The notes beneath the pieces are model-generated. The model was not told the origin of the DNA, made no database searches, and saw only the letters and a program-made list of their open reading frames with translations. The position numbers and the translations under genes were made by a program. From contig CAJHZI010000203.1 in NCBI GenBank assembly GCA_905160935.1, positions 2,016,001-2,080,000 on the forward strand: 64,000 nt of DNA, read 5' to 3'. Positions 56,601 to 64,000 of the stretch are shown here, piece by piece. Origin of the DNA: Enchytraeus crypticus. Taxonomy: Eukaryota > Annelida > Clitellata > Enchytraeida > Enchytraeidae. Position 1 is the stretch's first letter. Each line of letters begins with the position of its first letter.

Positions 56601-58968
56601 TCCAGCATCAAGAAAAGAAGTTTAAAAATGGAGTAAAGGAATAAAATTTATGTTTACATGATAATAGCAACTCATTGGCATCAGATGGAGAAGAAATATA
56701 TTCGTAAAAAGTTAGATCATGAATTGGCTACCCGCGCGTTCATAGAAACCAAAGTCAAATCGAAGGCTAGTGTGCTACAAAAGAAGACTTGCAAGGAGTA
56801 GACGGACAAGAATTTATGATCTGCGAAAAATTGTGCTGGAAGAGCTGGAAATATGGATTTGATAGCTTGCCTCTTGAAGGTAAACAATAACAATAATAAT
56901 ACAGCTTTAACGTCCGTTTCCTCATCCAGGTAAAGTGTCAGGGATGCAGTAGTAAATAACTTAGGAACCAGAATGAAAGCAGGCTGACATTTGGCTGACT
57001 TTACCAAGTGCGACGTTTATAACTTTGCCCATGCGAGTTGACTACGTTACAATGACGTCTTCTTTAAAAACATGCAATTTTATCTTTATCCAATCTAAAG
57101 ACTTCCAAATTATTCCAGCATTAAACTATTGAAGTTTAATTATTAAAGATATTTTAACTAATGTATTCAGATTACCACAGATATACCAGGAGGACATTCC
57201 ATGCGTCCTAAAAGGATAAATGTGGGCACATGGAATGTGAGAACTATGAGTGAAAGGGGAAAGTTAGAAAATGTAAGGTATGTTAGATGATTTAAAGGCC
57301 CACTCATATGTGGAATGAAGAGGAAGGCGGAAGACAGAGAAGAATGGAGGCCTTATGTACCATGGCCTGCCAGGGCAGTGCACTAAGAGAGAGAGTATTC
57401 AGATTAATAGTTAACTAATAACTGTTGATATTAATTATCAACACTGTTCAGAGATTATTTTGATGAAAAGCTACTACTAGAAAAATATAAAATTAAGCAA
57501 AAGAATCCAGAAGCCGAGTGTAACGTTGGTTCATTCCTCAAAACATATCAGTGATGGGAAGGCACTGAATTCGAACCATACACCTACTGATTCATAGTCG
57601 GATACCTACTCCATCAAACTATTGAGTGAGAAACAAATGTTCAAGCTGAAGCTAAAATAATAATATCTATAATGACAGCATATTATTATAAATTATATAA
57701 AATATATATCTATGACACATTGTCAGGGAATTATGTCCTGATATTTTGTATAGTAAGATTACTTATATTATTTATATATATGAAAAGTTATCTAATATTA
57801 TTTTGATTGATTTTAGTATTTTTATTATTAGGGAGTTTAGAAGCTAGTTAAGCTTATGACGTCACGAGAGTGGGCGGAGCTAGAGAGGTTTTTGTTTAGA
57901 GAGAGGGAGGAAGGTGAAGGTCACGAGAGGAAGTGGTAGATGAGATTCCACGTGTTAGTTTGGATAGAGGATTAGAAGGATCGAAAGAATTAGACTGTTA
58001 TAGAACAGTGTTGGATAATCCTTAGGTGATATCCAAGAGTTGATCAATAGTTGATCAAAGGAAAGAGTTCCCGAAATACGATTAAAGTAAATGCAGTTAT
58101 TGAGGAATAATCAGTTAGCATTTCCATAGTGGAATTTATGTTTTGACGTGCTAATTAGATAGAGCTAGGTATTGTATTTTCGTTGATCTTATATCAAGTA
58201 AAGTCGTTTTAGTGTTTCGAGTTAAACGTGTATATGAATATTTCAGATTCATCATAAGGACTGTCAATTTAAACTTAGGCCTACTTGACTTTTTTTGTTG
58301 ATGTTATACATTTGGATATTTCTTTATTTTCTTGATCTGTATTAAATTCGCGTTTTAGTTTACATTAAAATAATTAAATATTAAATATTGTAGTCGGTCA
58401 GTTAATCCGTAGAAGGTCGGGGTCTTTAGATTAGTGTAGTTTAATTACGAGGTCAGATGCAAAGTCCATTTAAGTAGGACATTAAAGGATTTAGCGTCTG
58501 TTTCAGGTGAGGTTAGCCTTGTTGAGGTAGAACACCACCTGACACACATAGTTATCATAACTAGTATATTATACTTGTAATACACTAATAATTACCGACC
58601 AGCCAGTGACAATGTCAGTAAGATATTAGACCGCGGATCAGTACATGCGGGGTTCAAATCCTGGGCTCGCCCGTCACTGACTTAGCTTTCGAAAGAAGAA
58701 AATGACATTCAAATTGGCTTGTTTCGCTTTAATAGTATATTATATTAACGTTATTGAGTTTTGAATCGTTGTCACAAAATTTTAAACTACCGAGTTATGC
58801 AATAAATTTATAAAATAACATTTTATAAAATATAACTTGTTAACATTTTAATAAAAGATAAAAATGTTTAAAAGCACAATACTTCATTGCTGAAGAAATC
58901 GTTATGATAAAACCTGTGAATTGTGTTAACTCAGCAAGAACAAGAAAGAGGAGCAGATGATGCAACAT
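52351..58968 (-). CDS. EGF-family membrane ligand precursor (Spitz/TGF-alpha/neuregulin-like), five exons
   Basis: Minus-strand exons 58914-58968, 55402-55597, 54257-54315, 53816-54102 and 52351-52530 join in phase to give about 258 aa. Signal peptide: MLHHLLLFLVLAELTQFT. A Thr/Pro spacer follows. The EGF domain then has six cysteines, C52-x9-C62-x5-C68-x14-C83-x1-C85-x8-C94, split between exons 2 and 3. The intron lies between Cys4 and Cys5, so neither half is recognisable alone. YRFIDPRYYP after Cys6 resembles the juxtamembrane end of Spitz-type ligands. A transmembrane helix (about 117-141), a basic RKRRGWRRRRKR cluster and a cytoplasmic tail ending SSDL (class I PDZ-like) complete it. Such precursors are cleaved to release an EGFR/ErbB ligand; this is family knowledge, and receptor and processing are unknown here. 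The ATG has a GCCGCCATG context. The last exon is less certain: reading on past 53816 reaches a stop at 53774. Confidence 0.75.
52690..53265 (+). mobile_element. LINE 3' end in EGF-like gene intron 4
   Basis: Aligns in order with 16990-17545: TATAACCGATGACGGGAAATG, GCACAAGCAAAAGCGGCC, AAAGACACAAAGATAAAGATAG, TGGATCTGGAGAAGAATG, AAAAAGAGGCAGGGGCAGGC and GACTTGCCGGTAGGCAGTTA. It has many stops and is antisense to the host gene. Confidence 0.88.
53600..53642 (+). repeat. (GA)n microsatellite and nearby simple repeats
   Basis: About 35 bp of GA. 53745-53805 has four imperfect copies of GGCTAATGAGACT. Confidence 0.9.
53816..54102 (-). CDS. EGF-like ligand exon 4 (transmembrane)
   Basis: Acceptor GATTGTAAAAG|ATCC. 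Codes for PGTVEDQRRRD, a 24-residue hydrophobic helix, then RKRRGWRRRRKRAE. The proposed donor CATTCT|GTACGT is imperfect. Beyond it the frame enters CTAATGAGACTGG-type simple repeats and stops at 53774, which looks intronic. Confidence 0.75.
54116..55401. other. EGF-like gene introns 2 and 3 with retroelement tails
   Basis: 54115-54145 has CAATCAAT runs. 54485-54600 is an antisense family D tail with (CT)n. 55060-55275 carries the non-5S body of the 5S-derived element (GTTGAAAGATTATTTCTAAAC, ATGAAGAGAAAGG, AAAACTATGAAAAGAGCAAC, TGCTATGTCATG), as at 63380-63545. 55290-55350 has repeated TTAACTAGACTAATTA words. Confidence 0.6.
54257..54315 (-). CDS. EGF-like ligand exon 3 (last two EGF cysteines)
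   Basis: A 59-nt exon with acceptor CATAACTGCAG|TTGT and donor GATATT|GTAAGT. Encodes CPKDWMGNRCQYRFIDPRY. Joining it to exon 2 creates the C-D-C of the EGF fold. Confidence 0.8.
55402..55597 (-). CDS. EGF-like ligand exon 2 (spacer and first four EGF cysteines)
   Basis: Acceptor ATTGTTTGCAG|AGGC; donor TGCGA|GTATGA. 196 nt = 2 + 64 codons + 2. Contains KKTTRRPTPAPTSPEPS and then CDIEEERAAACLNGGVC. The exon is GC-richer than its surroundings. Confidence 0.8.
55635..55763 (-). mobile_element. tRNA-derived SINE, family A, in EGF-like gene intron 1
   Basis: Same strand as the host gene, 37 bp upstream of exon 2: ..GATCAGTATGTGCGGGGTTC, AAATCCTGGGTTCGCCCGTC, ACTGACATCGCTTTCGAGTG and AGAAAACTGACGTTAGC. 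Confidence 0.85.
55795..56130 (+). mobile_element. interspersed repeat families D and G, joined
   Basis: 55795-55920 is family D (GGGTGTGTTTGGACCACTGC, GTAAGAGGCGAGTAAGGC). 55975-56125 is family G (AGCCTAGGCTCCAGAAATTGC, GTATCCCTACTCTAGGTAAA). This order suggests that D and G may be parts of one longer element. Confidence 0.65.
56230..56590 (-). mobile_element. two truncated family F LINE tails, antisense
   Basis: (CAA)n then GAGTGCTACTGTTGTCCATG, ACAACATCGAACACTG (56230-56360). Again (AAC)n then GAAGTGCTACTGTAGGC, ACAGCATCGAGCATTATGG (56470-56590). Confidence 0.7.
56880..56955 (-). mobile_element. family E LINE tail, antisense
   Basis: (AAT)n, CAGCTTTAACGTCCGTTTCC, TCATCCAGG and GTGTCAGGGA: the reverse complement of the CCTGGATGAGGAAACGGACG terminus. 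Confidence 0.7.
57275..57402 (+). mobile_element. LINE 3' terminus with (AG) tail
   Basis: AAGGTATGTTAGATGATTTAAAGG, GAGGAAGGCGGAAGACAGAG, ATGTACCATGGCCTGCCAG and GCAGTGCACTAAGAGAGAGAG. Preceded at 57190-57265 by CACATGGAATGTGAGAAC, a phrase typical of the start of a LINE endonuclease ORF (TWNVRTM), so 5' and 3' ends appear fused by an internal deletion. Confidence 0.72.
57721..58544 (+). mobile_element. solo LTR (824 bp) with 5-bp target-site duplication
   Basis: Starts TGTCAGG and ends CCTGACA (7-bp terminal inverted repeats with TG..CA ends), and is bracketed by CACAT at 57716-57720 and 58545-58549. Inside, near 57860, are TGACGTCA (a CRE palindrome) and GGGCGG, consistent with a U3 promoter, so the plus orientation is favoured. 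No internal retroviral genes are present. It lies in intron 1 of the EGF-like gene, antisense to it. Confidence 0.85.
58597..58720 (+). mobile_element. tRNA-derived SINE, family A
   Basis: GACCAGCCAGTGACAATGTC, GACCGCGGATCAGTACATGC, GGGGTTCAAATCCTGGGC (perfect B box) and CGCCCGTCACTGACTTAGC. The GAGTGAGG tail is altered to GAAAGAAGAAAATGAC. Confidence 0.83.
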
Positions 58969-58999
58969 GGCGGCAGTGGATCGAAACTGCTGAGTCATG
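58914..58999 (-). CDS. EGF-like ligand exon 1 (signal peptide)
   Basis: Acceptor CCTGATTTCCAG|CATGACTC opens the exon at 58999. The preferred ATG is 58968 (CTGCCGCCATGTTG); an in-frame ATG at 58998 would add ten residues. Donor CACAG|GTTTTA, phase 1. Confidence 0.65.
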
Positions 59000-59267
59000 C
59001 TGGAAATCAGGCAACGTAAGTAGATAAACTTTTCCATTTCCTTCTAGAAGATTGCTGACATCAGAGCGATTGCATTCAGCTCCAGACCAAGTCCGTCAAG
59101 CAGATATCTTCCTTCAGTTCTATCATAATAGAAAAACATGCACTCTGACCTACATTATACATTTTTCAGTCTGTATTTTATTATTAGTATCGAAATTGCA
59201 ATTCAAGACAACAAATTCAGTACATCTCACACACATACATGTACATCTCAAACTCATACACAGATAT

Positions 59268-59269
59268 AC

Positions 59270-59317
<48 letters not shown>

Positions 59318-59398
59318 ATATATATTTATAACATATATATAATAGACCCTATTTATGCATATATATATAACATTTATAATAATATTATATATATATAT

Positions 59399-59447
<49 letters not shown>

Positions 59448-59540
59448 ATATATAAAATCTATATGTAAAAGTCTATCTGTATCCCGACCCTGGTTAAACT
59501 GGTATTTATGGGAAGATGATGACGATGATGATGATGATAT
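59268..59540 (+). repeat. (TA)n tracts and a family G tail
   Basis: TA repeats at 59270-59310 and 59380-59455 with ATATAAT-type spacers. 59478-59540 has TATCCCGACCCTGGTTAAAC, TGGGAAGATGATGACG and (GAT)n. Confidence 0.9.
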
Positions 59541-60389
59541 ATGTATATTTATATAATATAACATGAGCAGAGCCAATATTAGAGAGTTTTGTAAACTTTC
59601 TAGCAATAAAATGCGTACGCTGTTATTCACATGTGTAGCAGAAAAGTCTGAATATATTATTTAAATAATGTAAACTCGTTCAATAATGAAATACCCGCCA
59701 ATTGACTGGTCTCTGATGAAATAAAATCTCTGAGGATGAGTATTCAATATTGACATATATCATCTGTTATATGTCAGTTATAGTTATAGTTATTTCTGTA
59801 AGAATAACTCAACCTAGATGCATAATGTTAGATTCACACACTTATTCATTACGTATCAATAGGAAATCTTCATGCATAAGTTTGATGGCTTCAATAACCA
59901 TCTAATGAATTCATCGGCATCTGATTTTATGTTGATATTTTTTGATAGTCCAATTTATACTTATATGGGTTCTGCAGAAAAAGGATAGATAGATATAAAA
60001 TATAAATTAAATAATTAATCGAATACTGTACGGTAAATCGATTCAAATATCGTACCTTAAAATAATTAGATGTACATTGGTAAAAAAACTAATTTATTCA
60101 TAGAAAATAACAATAAACTAATCAATAGATCGATCGTTCGGTATTTCGTGTCACTGGCTAAAATCTATCAATGAATTAGTAAATTGAAAAATTAAGTAAA
60201 AGAATCATATAGCCAATCTAAAACTTTATATTTTAAATACATTTTAAGTTTCAGATATATTTAAAACACCAACACAATTAAAAAATCATTCCAGATTTTA
60301 TCCATTTTTCTTGAACTATCCAACTATATGTACTATGATAAAACTGTTTACGGAAGTTTATATACTGCAAGATGTTTGTTGGCCCTGAA
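59541..60389. other. no gene seen; probable 5'UTR intron of the EGF-like gene
   Basis: AT-rich unique sequence. Confidence 0.4.
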
Positions 60390-60500
60390 GTCCATTGCAC
60401 AAGCGCAGCTCAGAGGGTTTAAGTTCTATTTATAGCCAGACTATCCCCATTCAACCAGTTCTTTGTGGCTAGCCCTGTGATTCACCGGGCGTGTCTGAAT
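60390..60500 (-). promoter_or_regulatory. candidate core promoter of the EGF-like ligand gene
   Basis: On the minus strand GGCTATAAATAGAAC provides a canonical TATA box at 60427-60434, about 1.4 kb upstream of the first coding exon. Upstream of it, in a locally GC-richer patch, are GACACGCCCGG (GC/KLF-box type) and TGAATCA (AP-1-like). A transcript would start near 60400 and needs a 5'UTR intron to reach the acceptor at 58999. Confidence 0.35.
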
Positions 60501-61087
60501 GAGTCCAATTCCATTTGATCCCGGATGTGGCAATGAATCAATCATACATTTTATATTTTATTACTCGTAACTAGGTTTGATAGTTCATTTTAAGCCAACT
60601 CACAAAAAACTACTAGCGAACATTATAAGTGAAAAATAATACAAATTTACTAATTCAACTTAATAGGTTAGTATAATCAGTCAATGTTATGTAACGAAGA
60701 CAATTAGATTATTGAGTTGCCAAACTGTGTAACGTACGGAATTTCATGGCGCCGATCCCATGGCGAAACTATCACTTCATTTTGTTCCATTTCTGTAGGG
60801 TTTTTAACGTTATGTGCGATCAATTAATAATGAAATTTATGATCAATATAATAATTAATAATATAATTCAATAAAAGATAAATAAACTTAAACTAGGTAT
60901 ATCTATTTATATTAAAATCAGTACTATTTTGCATTTAATGTCAGTAGTTTTAGTATTTAATCAAAGTAGTTATTAATTCAATGAATGCATTTTGCGAGAC
61001 ATTTTTTCCAGTATGTTAATATTAAGAAGTCTGCAAGTCAGACATTTGTAAATATGTAAAATGTAAAGAATTTATCTGGGATAAAGT
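60501..61087. other. no gene seen
   Basis: AT-rich unique sequence. Confidence 0.5.
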
Positions 61088-61199
61088 TAAAGGCTAAAGC
61101 CAAGTTTAACGTCAGTTTCCTGCTCGGTTGCATGTCATTGACGGAGACAGCACTGAAACTGAACCCTGTACTTGCTAATCCGCAGTCAAACAGCATGCC
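61088..61199 (-). mobile_element. tRNA-derived SINE, family A variant, antisense
   Basis: On the minus strand: GACTGCGGATTAGCAAGTAC, AGGGTTCAGTTTC (decayed B box), CTCCGTCAATGACATGC, GAGCAGGAAACTGACGTTAA and ACTTGGCTTTAGCC. Confidence 0.65.
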
Positions 61200-61692
61200 A
61201 ATAAAAAGATTAAGTTACGCTTAATTAATATTTTTCGCAATATCATTCTATAATAGGAGTTTGGTGTTCGTGAATAGTTTAAACTAAAGAATGTCTTCAT
61301 TCATTGCGGGTATACAAATTCTATTGGGAATTGAAATCTATTACACTTTCTTCTCCTTAACTAGACATTATGTGACAATATTTTGGGGATAATGCTGATA
61401 CCCTTTGTAATAAATTATGGAAAATATTGGGGCTTTTCTTTAATTTTTATATCGGAACTGAAAATAAAAAATTGTAAAAATCTTCAAATTATAGATTTTA
61501 AATCTGCCATAAGTAGTTACATAATGTTCAATTATTCAGAACCGGGGACCTAGCTCCTCCCCCCCGTCTCTCCTTGGGCAAAATGTTTCCACTAAAGCTT
61601 TCCACCTTTGTGAGATAGTATGCCTAAGCCAAAATTTAATTTCATTCTTTGCACAGCTCCGCCGGGAATTGAATACTCAAATGGAATTGATC

Positions 61693-61855
61693 AAACAACC
61701 AATTCCTATTAGTCAATTGTTATTAATTCCAATTAGTTAATTATTAACAATTCCTATTAGTCAATTGTTATTAATTCCAATTAGTTAATTAAGTTAATTA
61801 TTAACAATTCCTATTAGTTAATTGTTATTAATTCCTATTAGTTTCAATTAGTTAT
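61693..61855 (+). repeat. AT-rich tandem repeat
   Basis: Imperfect units of CAATTCCTATTAGTCAATTG plus TTATTAATTCCAATTAGTTAATTA, about three copies, with sub-repeats of AATTCCTATTAGT. Confidence 0.85.
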
Positions 61856-61919
61856 TTAGAACTTCATAATTTAACTTGTCGCTCTAATCGCTGATGTAAT
61901 GAAAGTTGCATTCAACGAT

Positions 61920-61959
61920 ATAAGTAATAACTGAGCTACTCGGCTCAGTTATTACTTAT
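61920..61959. repeat. perfect 17-bp hairpin
   Basis: ATAAGTAATAACTGAGC, a 6-nt loop TACTCG, then the exact complement GCTCAGTTATTACTTAT. No gene lies immediately upstream, so a terminator role is unlikely. Confidence 0.85.
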
Positions 61960-62184
61960 TTCAATAGCTCAGTGAATTCAGTAATAGCTCGCACGATGCT
62001 ACTGGAAATGAAAGGATTATACGATTACTCGTTATAATGAGTTTATTGTTAATTTGTGTTGTTTAAAAAAATTTAATCAATGTTTTCTTTAATTTATTTC
62101 TGTGGATTTATATTCCTATCCTGCTGAGAGAAAGACATCGAGACAGACAGACAAACATTTCTATAAGTACAGATTTGGTCGGTA

Positions 62185-62545
62185 TCCCCGTGTTGTGTTC
62201 GGGTGTGGCTGGACCACTGCAGAATAGGGCAACCACAAACAAGCTGCTGCGTGTACTACGTAAGAGGCGACTAAGGCAGGAGATCAGGATGGCTAGAGGG
62301 GACCCACCTCAACATGAAATATTTCCCCATAATTAAATTGTAATTAATTCATCTAACTGAGGAAGGCAATGGAAAACCACCCCAGGAGCCATACTTTTCC
62401 CAAACTATAGGCTACATAAGGTTTGGATAACGCATACACTTTGTGAAGGGATCAACTTGTTGATCTAAGGAGTGCTCTTATGGAGCGAGAAAGCATACTT
62501 TGAGTATGAATATGTACCTTGAACCTGCCACTTAGCAGTGCACTG
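62185..62545 (+). mobile_element. interspersed repeat family D, longest copy
   Basis: GTGTTCGGGTGTGGCTGGAC, CACTGCAGAATAGGGCAACC, GTAAGAGGCGACTAAGGCAG, GAGGAAGGCAATGGAAAACC, TTTTCCCAAACTATAGGC, GTGCTCTTATGGAGCGAG and ACCTTGAACCTGCCACTTAG, ending in GCAGTGCACTGAAAAG. No ORF. It directly abuts a SINE A. Confidence 0.78.
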
Positions 62546-62551
62546 AAAAGG

Positions 62552-62687
62552 AAAAGCTGGTAAAGGTAAGGTTAACGTCAGTTTCCTCACTCGAAAGCGA
62601 TGTCAGTGACGGGCGAGCCCAGGATTTGAACCCACACCTACTGATCCGCGGTCGAGTATCTTACCGACTTCGCCACTGGCTCCAGCC
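62552..62687 (-). mobile_element. tRNA-derived SINE, family A, full-length type copy
   Basis: On the minus strand: GGCTGGAGCCAGTGGCGAAG, TCGGTAAGATACTCGACCGC, GGATCAGTAGGTGTGGGTTC, AAATCCTGGGCTCGCCCGTC, ACTGACATCGCTTTCGAGTG, AGGAAACTGACGTTAACC, then TTACCAGCTTTT. A good representative of the family. Confidence 0.9.
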
Positions 62688-62689
62688 AA

Positions 62690-63245
62690 AGAAGAAGAAT
62701 ATGATAATAAAGTTCAATGATGAAGCTGGATAGTCGACAACAAATATAGACTTATAAGCTAATACATCAAACAATTAAGGCATTTGATGAATTTAATAAA
62801 TCTTAAAGGTCCATGCATTAAACTCAATGCTGACGATACATGTGATAGCATTCGGCGATATCACAAATTTCCTTATGAACTGAATTGGAAAGCGTCATTC
62901 CTTTAATTTAATTTTGAGGACCTGCATAGTCAGTGAGAATTCGTTTATTCAGATGATGGAAGACGCGAGGAGAATATGGAAGGGTCTGGATCAATCAGGT
63001 CCCTTAAGGGAATTTAGATTTCGGACCACAGAGCGAATGAAATTCATTTACCTTGACGGATATAGCATCCGAACCATTCGTGGTTTATAGAATTATACGT
63101 TAAACTTTTCCTATAACGCATGCGTCTTCGAATGCAAAACAGTTTTCGATCTATATTTATGCAAAGATTTCACTTAATCTTGTTTCAAGCTCTTCTATCC
63201 ATATCTCTCCATCTATCTCCGTCTATTTCTCCTTCTCCTCGGGGG
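62690..63245. other. no gene seen
   Basis: Unique sequence; a TCTATC/TCTCC-rich patch lies at 63195-63235. Confidence 0.5.
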
Positions 63246-63246
63246 C

Positions 63247-63545
63247 GGGATTTATCGCACTCGGTTAAGCTGCGCGTTGAACGAAGTTAAGCTTCATCGC
63301 GCCGGTTAGTACTTTGTGGGAGACCACCTTCCTTGGAAGACCGAGTGTTGACAGCTTTGAAAGAAAAATTCCGAGGGTGTTGAAAGGTTATTCTTAAATC
63401 CACTCCGGCCGCAATTGATGCGCCAACAAAAGGCAACGATTACTAATAACCATGGAGAGAAATGGAGGAAATAACGAAAAACTACAAAAAGAGAAACCAT
63501 GAAAGGAACTATGGAACGTATACGGAATGTCATGTTTGTAACTAT
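63247..63545 (+). mobile_element. 5S-rRNA-derived SINE-like element, longest copy
   Basis: 63247-63358 follows 5S rRNA: GTTGAACGAAGTTAAGCTTC, GCGCCGGTTAGTACTTTGTG, GGAGACCACC and TTGGAAGACCGAGTGTTGAC. It then continues into a non-5S body (TGAAAGGTTATTCTTAAATCC...ACGAAAAACTACAAAAAGAG) also found at 24620-24700 and 55115-55275. Shared body plus 5S head is the design of SINE3-class elements. Confidence 0.8.
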
Positions 63546-63884
63546 ACGAACAAAAACAAATCTCATTCACTTTCTTAAGTTCAATAAAAAATGACAGACA
63601 CATGCGCAAATTATCATCAGTTAATTATTTTTTGTTAGCCGTTAAACTCATGAACTCATTAAGATGCATGATCTTAAGCTGCCAGATCAATTGACTCAAT
63701 CAACATCTTTAATAGAACATTTAATTTAAATCAACTAATTAAATGGATCCCTTGCGTTCATTCACAGGCTCAGCTTGCTCCCAGGTAAGCTTTTAGCAAT
63801 ACTTGCAGTTTTTACTCAACATTTTGATAAATTGACTTTTTTAAAAATTTGCAGAATTAGCGTGGAAAAATATATGTAAATAGA

Positions 63885-64000
63885 GGACAAGACTATATCC
63901 GTCATCATCTTCCCCTAAATCCTAGTTTAACTAGGGTCAGGATACGAATAGACTTTTTCCATTCGTTTAAAGTTATGAAGCAATTTCAGGAGCCTAGGCG
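63885..64000 (-). mobile_element. interspersed repeat family G, antisense, cut by window end
   Basis: CGTCATCATCTTCCCCTAAATC, GGGTCAGGATACGAATAGAC and CAGGAGCCTAGGCG are the reverse complement of the family G terminus. Confidence 0.7.

Noticed and set aside
62552-62687. Possible tRNA gene (B box and A-box-like sequence)
   Set aside because: No complete cloverleaf or anticodon arm could be folded, and at least nine similar dispersed copies with a common non-tRNA tail show it is a SINE.
63247-63358. Possible functional 5S rRNA gene
   Set aside because: The 5' half of 5S is not conserved, and the sequence runs into a dispersed body shared with other copies.

Overview
This is a stretch of AT-rich nuclear DNA from an invertebrate animal. 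The evidence is spliced genes with GT-AG introns, metazoan families (tristetraprolin-type CCCH protein, EGFR-ligand-like precursor, CARD adaptor, LRR/FN3 receptor, Kelch propeller), several classes of non-LTR retrotransposon, tRNA- and 5S-derived SINEs, a solo LTR and a nuclear copy of mitochondrial large-subunit rRNA. The phylum cannot be fixed from the sequence alone.

Layout. (1) 0.4-3.4 kb, plus strand: a 773-aa tandem CCCH zinc-finger protein whose last codons and 3'UTR run into a ~47-bp minisatellite. (2) 3.5-18.7 kb: no host gene; SINEs, degenerate LINE pieces, microsatellites and one 1.9-kb RT-bearing LINE at 15.6-17.5 kb. (3) 18.7-22.2 kb, minus strand: a single-coding-exon 1130-aa LRR-FN3 transmembrane protein with a long tyrosine-motif tail and a PDZ-like C-terminus. 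(4) 22.2-38.2 kb: repeats only, including a LINE fragment with a 5' inversion, a second LINE with an intact YADD motif, and about 4 kb of pentamer/decamer satellites. (5) 38.2-45.6 kb, plus strand: a gene I assembled from six exons, all joined in phase 1, encoding an acidic linker and two CARD-like domains. (6) 47.2-48.4 kb: an antisense mitochondrial 16S rRNA fragment ending almost at the ATG of a Kelch-only ORF. (7) 52.2-60.4 kb, minus strand: a five-exon gene I assembled for a secreted-then-membrane EGF-family ligand, with signal peptide, one six-cysteine EGF domain, a transmembrane segment and a basic juxtamembrane stretch. Its first intron holds a solo LTR with an exact target-site duplication. 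(8) 60.5-64 kb: repeats, including a long 5S-rRNA-derived element.

How the genes relate. They are independent animal genes, not an operon. Three could serve signalling: the EGF-like ligand, the LRR-FN3 receptor with SH2- and PDZ-type docking motifs, and the CARD adaptor. The CCCH protein is probably an mRNA-decay factor. The strongest new items are the two gene models that only appear after splicing (EGF-like ligand and double-CARD adaptor), the rRNA/Kelch junction, a tail motif shared between the main tRNA-SINE and a LINE family, and AATAAA signals that overlap stop codons. All exon joins were made by eye from splice consensus and reading phase and have not been checked against transcripts.
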